44,969 bases of DNA from assembly GCA_947632505.1 (NCBI GenBank), contig CANRPN010000005.1, positions 1 through 44,969 of the forward strand. Reading direction: 5' to 3'. The DNA comes from an uncultured Clostridia bacterium. Its GTDB lineage: Bacteria; Bacillota; Clostridia; Christensenellales; Borkfalkiaceae. A program made the translations under genes and the position numbers. Each line of letters begins with the position of its first letter. Within the stretch, counting starts at the first letter, position 1. Positions 40,112 to 44,969 of this stretch are shown one piece after another. The notes under the pieces are model-generated. The model was not told the DNA's origin, did not search any database, and saw only the letters and a program-made list of their open reading frames with translations.

Positions 40112-40926
40112 TAAAATCCTTCCGTGAGCGCACGGAGCGCCCCGCCGCATTTTTCTATGATGTCCGCAGCCTGTTCCCTTTGAAGCGGATGAGAGAGCGC
40201 GTCGCTTCCGCATTCCACGGTAAAGGCGGGAATTTTCAATTTTTGGATGCACATATCCTTATAGCCGCCCGCGGACCCCTTCGCCTCGCGGAGGGAATAT
40301 CCCGTGCTTCTGCTCAAAATCTTTGCAAGTCGTTTGTCCCGCACGGCGCGGAAAAGCGGCTCGTGGAACCGCCAATAAATTTCCTCGCCCTTGGTATGCC
40401 AGCTGATTGTAAAATCGGGGGAAACTTCCTCGGTGAACTGCCACAGCGCGCGGCTCTCGGGTGCGCAGAGCGGCAAATCGCCTACGAAATTTTCCGGAGC
40501 GGGAGAAAAGAGGTTCTGCTTCCCCGTGCCCCAACGCGCGTCGAAATTGACGTTGAGGTCTACCCCCTCGGCATTCGCTTTCCAAAGGGAGAAATCGGAA
40601 TTGCCTTTGTTGAGCTTCAACGCCTGCGTCCGTCGCGGTTCGGAGAGGGAGTCGGCTCCCGTTTGCGACAGAAGCGCGCCGTCGGGGTTCGTGAGCGGCA
40701 ACAACCATACGCCGCCGCGGCCGATCCCCCGCTCCAAATGGGCAAATGCCAATAGCGTTGTGACCCACTCTCTTGCGTGGATCGCGTACTGCGAAATCCC
40801 GACGGGAAACTCATGTCTGCCGAGAAATATTGCAAAGAGAGGCCGTCCCTCCGCGCTTTTGCCGTAAATTTTTTTCTCGCCGCGATATCGGCTGTAAACC
40901 GCCTCTGTTTCTTCGAAGATATTCAT
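40111..40926 (-). CDS. M14-family zinc carboxypeptidase
   Basis: From the ATG at 40926 the protein has 271 residues; a GTG-ATG pair 25-30 bases upstream is the alternative. The zinc site is His50-x-x-Glu53 in AIHAREW and His177 in SWHTKGEEIYW, the substrate region includes TNPDG and GVDLNVNF, and the catalytic Glu238 is in FTVECG. In place of the usual DLNRNF the sequence is DLNVNF. There is no signal peptide. M14 enzymes of this kind are often gamma-D-glutamyl-diaminopimelate peptidases that recycle cell-wall peptides or act in sporulation. Confidence 0.85.
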   Translation of the reverse strand: MNIFEETEAVYSRYRGEKKIYGKSAEGRPLFAIFLGRHEFPVGISQYAIHAREWVTTLLAFAHLERGIGRGGVWLLPLTNPDGALLSQTGADSLSEPRRTQALKLNKGNSDFSLWKANAEGVDLNVNFDARWGTGKQNLFSPAPENFVGDLPLCAPESRALWQFTEEVSPDFTISWHTKGEEIYWRFHEPLFRAVRDKRLAKILSRSTGYSLREAKGSAGGYKDMCIQKLKIPAFTVECGSDALSHPLQREQAADIIEKCGGALRALTEGF

Positions 40927-40978
40927 GGAATATCTTATGCGCGCGCGAAACATCACGCTCGAATCTGCGCCGCTATGC

Positions 40979-41485
40979 TTAAAATTTCAAAAACAGCACT
41001 TCGTCGAGCGACGGCGAATAGAGGATGGGGATCTTTTGATATGTCGTACATATTCTGAAAAATTCAGTGTATCGTTTGCCTCGTTTTTCGTAATTTTTTC
41101 CGTCCACACGGAAACGGATCATCAATTTCACAGCGTTGAGGAATTCATCGCCAATGTTAAACGGTCTTGCTGCACTCTCTTTCAAATCGGGCGCAGACAG
41201 GATCTTCCGAACAAAAGCCTTTTGTCGTTTGAGATAAAAGTACAGTGCGAGGCTCCCTGCCGCACAAACCACCGTTAAAGCGGGGAAAATAATCAAACCA
41301 ATTCGGAAATCGATCATTTCCTCCTGCGTTGCCGTCTGCAAATTGATGATCAAGAATGGCACAAAGGAGATTATTAAAAGCGCTGTAAGAACGGCAAAAA
41401 GCGCAGCAAATACACAAAGTATTTTCGGTTGATATTTTCCATATTTGAGCGTTCCCGCAATATCCGAAACTGAATATGCTTTCAT
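40979..41485 (-). CDS. Small two-helix membrane protein of unknown function
   Basis: I use the ATG at 41483-41485, which follows GGGAG, giving 168 residues beginning MKAYSVSDIAGTLKYG. Two hydrophobic helices (about 24-46 and 61-83) are followed by a soluble C-terminal part of about 85 residues. The text is AT-richer than neighbours and shows no recognised motif. It is upstream of the M14-tadA pair on the same strand with a gap of about 50 bases and may be part of that transcript. Confidence 0.6.
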   Translation of the reverse strand: MKAYSVSDIAGTLKYGKYQPKILCVFAALFAVLTALLIISFVPFLIINLQTATQEEMIDFRIGLIIFPALTVVCAAGSLALYFYLKRQKAFVRKILSAPDLKESAARPFNIGDEFLNAVKLMIRFRVDGKNYEKRGKRYTEFFRICTTYQKIPILYSPSLDEVLFLKF

Positions 41486-41539
41486 AATTCTCCCTTCTGT
41501 GCGAGCAAAACCACGCGATTTTTCCTGAATATGATCCTC

Positions 41540-41572
41540 TTGCCTTAGGCGGAATTCACTCCCGCCGTTGGC
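41540..41572. repeat. Dispersed palindromic repeat, copy 2
   Basis: Matches 111-143 at about 29 of 33 positions, including an identical first 16 bases. Most differences lie between the two hairpin arms. Confidence 0.6.
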
Positions 41573-41721
41573 CCAATTTGGCAATTATTTTGTGAATATA
41601 ATCTCCTGCGCGGAGCAGGGTTCCCCTGCGGCAGCGCCCACAATTTGCCGCATACCTGCGGCTTGTTGTTAAAGCCAAGCGAAGGAGAGAGTAACTCGGT
41701 TGATGCAGAAGGAAGGTTTCC

Positions 41722-41833
41722 TCGCACAATTCTTTTCGACGAGCTCACCCCCACCCGTCATGGCTTCGCCATGCCACCCTCCCCCAACAAGTTGGGGGAG
41801 GGTCGATGAAGCGAGGAGCAAAGAATTGTGCGA
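41722..41833. repeat. 112-bp element with terminal inverted repeats and two nested hairpins
   Basis: The perfect 14-bp terminal repeats are TCGCACAATTCTTT (41722-41735) and AAAGAATTGTGCGA (41820-41833). Inside are CATGGC-TTC-GCCATG (41759-41773) and a 12-bp perfect stem at 41777-41788 with 41791-41802. The element is intergenic and has no reading frame of its own. It has the form of a MITE or a structured RNA. Confidence 0.7.
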
Positions 41834-41849
41834 AACTAATCTCGTGAAC

Positions 41850-42284
41850 CTATTTATGGTATTCTCCCCCGCCGTTGATCATAAAGGCGCGGTACACCTG
41901 TTCGAGCAAGATCACGCGCATGAGTTGGTGCGGAAAGGTCATTTCCGAGAAGGAAAGCAGCTCGTTTGCCGCACTTTTAACACACGCGTCCAGCCCGCAG
42001 GAGGAGCCGATGATGAAAGTGATTTCTTCCCCGCGGTCGCAAAGCGCTTGGAGCTTTGCGGCGAATTTCTCCGAAGAACAGCCCTTCCCCTCCACCGCAA
42101 GCGCGACCGTGTGCCCCCTGCAAGCGCGGAGAATGCTTTCCCCCTCCTCTTTGAGCGTGCTCTCGGGCAGTTCTTTGACTTCCGCCTTGCAGAAGCGGGA
42201 AAGCCGTTTCAGATATTCCGCACACGCTTCGCGCAGATAGCCCTCTTTGAGTTTTCCCACACAGACAAAATTCACTTTAACCAT
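41850..42284 (-). CDS. rlmH: 23S rRNA pseudouridine(1915) N3-methyltransferase
   Basis: The ATG at 42282-42284 gives 144 residues, somewhat shorter than the usual 155-160. The SPOUT-fold motifs are present: VGKLKEGYLREACAEYLKRL, then FIIGSSCGLDACV where FIIGGSxG is usual, and the knot-closing segment HQLMRVILLEQVYRAFMINGGGEYHK. It methylates pseudouridine 1915 of 23S rRNA after subunit joining. The start lies 8 bases inside the 3' end of the CPBP gene, so the two are coupled. Confidence 0.92.
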   Translation of the reverse strand: MVKVNFVCVGKLKEGYLREACAEYLKRLSRFCKAEVKELPESTLKEEGESILRACRGHTVALAVEGKGCSSEKFAAKLQALCDRGEEITFIIGSSCGLDACVKSAANELLSFSEMTFPHQLMRVILLEQVYRAFMINGGGEYHK

Positions 42285-43215
42285 GGACAAACCCCGTTAC
42301 AAGCACGGCGATCCATTCTACGGCGCAAATGAGGATGCCGCCCCCCGCCGCCATGAAGAAAGAGACTCCCTCTTTAATGCCTCCCCTTTGATTGCCTCGT
42401 TTTTCCAAGAAAATCAGATAGACGAGCGCGCCGAGAAAGCAGACCGCCGAGGACACGACGAGCAGAATGTACCCCCAAAGCGGAAGCGCCGCAAAGAGGT
42501 TTTCATAACCAAAGGACGTAAGCGTGAGGATGAGCGCGTTGTTGACAAAATGTGCGAGCATCGTGGGAAGAACGCTTCCCGCCCGCAGTGCGACGAGCGC
42601 AAAGCACGAGCCGCATAAAAACTGATAGATCGTCTGCTCGGGCTTTCCGTGAAAGAGCGAAAACAGCGCGCCGGAAATGAGAACTGCGGGAGCAAGTCCC
42701 CAACCGCCTTCGTGCATTTTCCGTGCGAGAACGCCGCGGAAAAGCGTCTCCTCAAAGACGGCGGGAAGTACCCCGATCACCAAGATCGCGGGAAGCAGGT
42801 TCCACCCAGAAAGGTCGGGCACGGACACCCCGCCCGAGGAATAGCCGAGCTTTCCAAGGCCCGACACAAACAGGCCGTTCAGTTCGGAGAGGGAGAATAG
42901 CAGCCCGAACTCCAACAAAAGCGCGATCAAAAAATATTTCGGCCGACACCGTTGAACGGGCGCTTTGACGGATTCTTTGCTGCGCAGAAAATAGAAAACG
43001 ATCGCAACGCAAAAGGCGATCTGCGCGCTCAAATAGGCGAGATAGAGATACCAATTCTGCTCGGCATAATGTTCTCCCCCGATCGCCGAAGAGATCGCCG
43101 ACATCAAGAAAGCGATGAGTATGGAAAGAACTGCGGCGACCGAATAGGAGATCCCGCTCTCCGTGAGGCCCTTCCTGCGCCACTGTTCCAACTGTTCCGT
43201 TCCGTTCTGTTCCAT
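42277..43215 (-). CDS. CPBP-family intramembrane metalloprotease
   Basis: The ATG at 43213-43215 gives 312 residues; longer frames run through the divergent fumarate hydratase gene and are not coding. About eight membrane helices are predicted. The CPBP/Abi signature is complete: EETLFR at 155-160, His189 in SLFHG, and His222 with Asn225/226 in AHFVNNA. Family members cleave prenylated or membrane proteins, or act as bacteriocin-immunity-type proteins; the role here is unknown. It is coupled to rlmH, and its promoter leaves no leader. Confidence 0.9.
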   Translation of the reverse strand: MEQNGTEQLEQWRRKGLTESGISYSVAAVLSILIAFLMSAISSAIGGEHYAEQNWYLYLAYLSAQIAFCVAIVFYFLRSKESVKAPVQRCRPKYFLIALLLEFGLLFSLSELNGLFVSGLGKLGYSSGGVSVPDLSGWNLLPAILVIGVLPAVFEETLFRGVLARKMHEGGWGLAPAVLISGALFSLFHGKPEQTIYQFLCGSCFALVALRAGSVLPTMLAHFVNNALILTLTSFGYENLFAALPLWGYILLVVSSAVCFLGALVYLIFLEKRGNQRGGIKEGVSFFMAAGGGILICAVEWIAVLVTGFVHG

Positions 43216-43221
43216 GCCTCT

Positions 43222-43250
43222 ATTATAACGAAATTTTTGCGATTTTCCAA
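43222..43250 (-). promoter_or_regulatory. Sigma-A promoter of the CPBP-rlmH operon
   Basis: On the minus strand TTGGAA, a 17-base spacer and TATAAT. The -10 box ends 6 bases before the ATG, so the predicted start is at 43215-43216 and the transcript is leaderless or nearly so. Confidence 0.75.
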
Positions 43251-43259
43251 ACAAAAACC

Positions 43260-43287
43260 TTGCTTTTCCCGAAATTTGTTTTATAAT
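43260..43287 (+). promoter_or_regulatory. Sigma-A promoter of the fumarate hydratase genes
   Basis: TTGCTT, a 16-base spacer and TATAAT. The -10 box ends 6 bases before the ATG at 43294, so no leader is expected. It is back to back with the CPBP promoter. Confidence 0.7.
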
Positions 43288-43293
43288 AAAAGT

Positions 43294-44130
43294 ATGAGAA
43301 CGATCAACACACGGGAAATCTCCGACTGCGTCTATCGTTTGGCCTTGAAGGCGGGGCGCACTCTCACCCAAAGTTGCCGCGCGGCGCTTTCCGCGGCTGA
43401 AAACAAAGAGACGGGTGCCGCGAAATTTGCGCTTTCGGCCGTCCTTGAAAACGAAGCATGCGCGACCCGCGAAAAAATGCCGATCTGTCAGGACACGGGC
43501 ATGGCGGTCGTGCTTCTCGAACTCGGTCAGGAAGTCTTTTTGGAAGGTCCTCCGCTTTCGGAAGCCGTAGACGACGGCGTGCGTCGGGCGTATGCGGACG
43601 GATATTTCCGCAAGAGCATCTGCGACCCCCTCACCCGTAAAAACACAGGCGACAACACTCCCGCCCATTTGCATGTGGACTTTGTCAAAGGCGATCGGAT
43701 CCTGGTTACCTTTCTCCCAAAGGGCTTCGGGAGCGAAAACATGAGCGCGCTGAAAATGCTCACCCCCGCCGAGGGTGTGGACGGGATTCTCGATTTTATT
43801 GTGGAAACGGTGAAAAAGGCGGGTTCCCGCCCCTGTCCGCCCGTGTATGTGGGCGTGGGGATCGGCGGCTGTTTCGACAGCTGCGCGCTCCTTGCGAAAA
43901 AGGCGCTCACGCGGGAGGTCGGAAGCCATAATCCCCGCGCGGATGTCGCTCAGATCGAACAGACGGCGCTCGAAAAAATCAACGCGCTTGGGATCGGTGC
44001 GCAGGGGTTCGGCGGCAAAGTCACGGCGCTCGGCGTGAGCTGCGAACTCGCTCCTACGCACATTGCGGGACTGCCCGTTGCCGTCAATATCCAATGTCAC
44101 TGCATCCGCTGCGAAAAGGAGGAACTGTAA
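43294..44130 (+). CDS. Class I fumarate hydratase, alpha subunit
   Basis: The ATG at 43294 gives 278 residues of the TtdA/FumA N-terminal type. The [4Fe-4S] cluster ligands are visible: Cys65 in PICQDTGM, a second in GIGGCFDSC, and the third near CHCIRC. Two-subunit enzymes of this type interconvert fumarate and malate, or act on tartrate. They are oxygen-sensitive, as expected in anaerobes. The stop overlaps the beta-subunit start (TAATG). No ribosome binding site precedes the start. Confidence 0.9.
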   Translation: MRTINTREISDCVYRLALKAGRTLTQSCRAALSAAENKETGAAKFALSAVLENEACATREKMPICQDTGMAVVLLELGQEVFLEGPPLSEAVDDGVRRAYADGYFRKSICDPLTRKNTGDNTPAHLHVDFVKGDRILVTFLPKGFGSENMSALKMLTPAEGVDGILDFIVETVKKAGSRPCPPVYVGVGIGGCFDSCALLAKKALTREVGSHNPRADVAQIEQTALEKINALGIGAQGFGGKVTALGVSCELAPTHIAGLPVAVNIQCHCIRCEKEEL

Positions 44131-44657
44131 TGAAAAAGCTGACGCTCCCCCTATCGTCTGCTCAGATCGAACAACTGCATGCGGGGGACGCCGTCCTCCT
44201 TTCGGGGACGCTCTACACTGCACGCGACTGCGCGCACAAGCGAATTTTCGAAATGCTGGACAGGGGGCTTCCCCTCCCATTTCCGCTTAAAAATGCCGTG
44301 ATCTACTATGCAGGTCCCTGTCCCGCGCCAGAAGGAAAGGCGTGCGGAAGCTGCGGGCCGACGACCTCCGCAAGAATGGCTCCTTTCGCTCCGCGGCTGC
44401 TTGATTTGGGACTGGGCGGCATGATCGGAAAGGGCGAGATGAGCGCAGAGACGATAGAAGCGCTCAAACGCAACAAAAAGGTTTATTTCGCGGCGATCGG
44501 CGGCGCGGGAGCGACATATGGGAACGGCGTAAAGAAAATGGTCTGCATCGCTTTCCCCGATCTTTTGAGCGAAGCGGTCTATGAGATGACGGTGGAAAAC
44601 TTCCCGCTCGTCGTCGCAATCGACAGTTTAGGGAAAAGCATCTATGAAAGGAATTGA
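44130..44657 (+). CDS. Class I fumarate hydratase, beta subunit
   Basis: The ATG at 44130 follows AAAGGAGG and gives 175 residues of the TtdB/FumA C-terminal type. Substrate-binding text includes LSGTLYTARDCAHKR, YYAGPCP, SCGPTTSARM and GKGEMS, and the end has AIDSLGKSIYERN. It pairs with the alpha subunit encoded just upstream to form the active dehydratase. Fumarase or tartrate dehydratase cannot be told apart from sequence, but fumarase is more likely in central metabolism. Confidence 0.9.
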   Translation: MKKLTLPLSSAQIEQLHAGDAVLLSGTLYTARDCAHKRIFEMLDRGLPLPFPLKNAVIYYAGPCPAPEGKACGSCGPTTSARMAPFAPRLLDLGLGGMIGKGEMSAETIEALKRNKKVYFAAIGGAGATYGNGVKKMVCIAFPDLLSEAVYEMTVENFPLVVAIDSLGKSIYERN

Positions 44658-44686
44658 GAAAAGACAAATTTTTCCTTCAAAAACGG

Positions 44687-44715
44687 TTGACAGAAGCAGA
44701 AAAAGCATGTAAAAT
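44687..44715 (+). promoter_or_regulatory. Consensus promoter of tRNA-Val
   Basis: TTGACA, a 17-base spacer and TAAAAT, 13 bases before the tRNA. A 9-bp inverted repeat brackets the -10 box. Confidence 0.85.
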
Positions 44716-44727
44716 AGAACATGCTTT
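44702..44727. promoter_or_regulatory. 9-bp inverted repeat over the tRNA-Val core promoter
   Basis: AAAGCATGT (44702-44710) and ACATGCTTT (44719-44727) are perfect inverted repeats with an 8-base centre. The -10 box spans 44710-44715 and the predicted start lies in the right arm. It could be an operator or a 5' leader structure. Confidence 0.5.
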
Positions 44728-44728
44728 C

Positions 44729-44805
44729 GGGAGCATAGCTCAGTTGGTTAGAGCGCACGCTTCACATGCGTGAGGTCACAGGTTCGAGCCCTGTTGTTCC
44801 CACCA
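44729..44805 (+). tRNA. tRNA-Val (CAC anticodon)
   Basis: The 77-base sequence folds as a tRNA: acceptor GGGAGCA with TGTTCCC (one G-T pair), D arm AGCTC...GAGC, anticodon arm CACGC-TTCACAT-GCGTG with anticodon CAC, and T arm ACAGG-TTCGAGC-CCTGT. CCA is encoded at the end. Confidence 0.96.
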
Positions 44806-44969
44806 CCTCGTCGCAACTCTGCGCCGTTTGCGGGTTTTTGCGAAAACTAAAAAACCGCGCCTTAGGCGCAGGTTGCTCCTCTTCCCAAAAATCTTTACTT
44901 CGTAAATCTTTTTGGGAGCACAATGAAACCGATGTGCTTGGCTCTTCAAGTTCATCGCCGTGGGGATAT
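44806..44969. other. Downstream of tRNA-Val: hairpins, no gene
   Basis: It contains the palindrome GCGCC-TTA-GGCGC (44857-44869) and the A/T-rich hairpin at 44884-44916. I see no reading frame with a ribosome binding site before the window ends. Confidence 0.5.
44884..44916. repeat. A/T-rich hairpin similar to the one after araD
   Basis: CCCAAAAATCTTTAC-TTC-GTAAATCTTTTTGGG pairs along its length except for a two-base internal TC/TC mismatch. The hairpin at 230-268 has the same core and the same mismatch with different end pairs. Confidence 0.5.

Larger units (their letters stand above)
41486..41849. other. Gene-free, palindrome-rich stretch between the two-helix protein and rlmH
   Basis: The 364 bases hold a dispersed palindromic repeat and a 112-bp element with nested hairpins. 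The open frames here are arginine/proline-rich shadows without ribosome binding sites. I see no gene. Confidence 0.7.

Noticed and set aside
42952-43293. N-terminal extension of the fumarate hydratase alpha subunit
   Set aside because: It is antisense to the CPBP gene and upstream of the promoter at 43260-43287.
43216-44280. Long minus-strand N-terminal extension of the CPBP protein
   Set aside because: It runs antisense through the fumarate hydratase alpha gene. The ATG at 43215 follows a promoter and starts the membrane protein properly.

Overview
The window looks like a chromosome segment from an anaerobic, endospore-forming member of the Clostridia. The sporulation ATPase SpoIVA is present, most ribosome binding sites are strong AGGAGG-type, the promoters fit sigma-A, and the dap genes, class I fumarate hydratase and ABC transporters are of Firmicute type. 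Base composition is moderate to GC-rich apart from one AT-rich patch near 15.6-16.8 kb. Placement in a gut Christensenellales-like lineage is a guess. No rRNA, CRISPR array, transposase or prophage is visible.

Layout: (1) 1-2.65 kb, minus strand: arabinose catabolism, araB-araD and the first codons of araA at the left edge. (2) 2.7-4.5 kb: an MscS channel and a YjdF-like membrane protein. (3) 4.6-6.1 kb: spoIVA with a sigma-E-like promoter. (4) 6.1-12.4 kb, minus strand: a tightly coupled six-gene run of a DUF624-like membrane protein, a methyltransferase, Hsp33, a TPR protein, a helical-repeat protein and a DUF3737 beta-helix protein. (5) 12.5-15.6 kb, plus strand: asd, dapA and dapB, the diaminopimelate/lysine branch. 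(6) 15.6-17.4 kb: an AT-rich mini-island (XRE repressor, zinc-ribbon protein, anchored protein), then tRNA-Thr and an array of hairpin-rich repeats that contains tRNA fragments. (7) 17.4-20.3 kb: a NitT/TauT-type ABC importer and a small TM1266-like regulator. (8) 20.4-26.7 kb: a repeat lipoprotein, a membrane protein, an OmpR-type two-component system, a radical SAM/DUF4130 DNA-metabolism pair and a ferritin-like protein. (9) 26.8-30.5 kb: an aldo/keto reductase, an ECF sigma/anti-sigma pair, a 50-residue protein and uppP. (10) 30.5-37.6 kb: a PrsA-like lipoprotein, mfd, pth and prs. (11) 37.8-44.8 kb: an anchored M4 metallopeptidase, tadA with an M14 peptidase, rlmH with a CPBP protease, two-subunit fumarate hydratase and tRNA-Val.

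The most unusual signals are regulatory and structural. Four genes have near-consensus promoters whose start point falls on or next to the start codon, so they look leaderless; two of these are divergent. An XRE-type operator fills exactly the spacer of the promoter it probably controls. A 9-bp inverted repeat brackets the -10 box of tRNA-Val. Several families of intergenic hairpins keep their fold while their sequence changes. The radical SAM/DUF4130 pair and the AT-rich island are the best candidates for poorly characterised systems.
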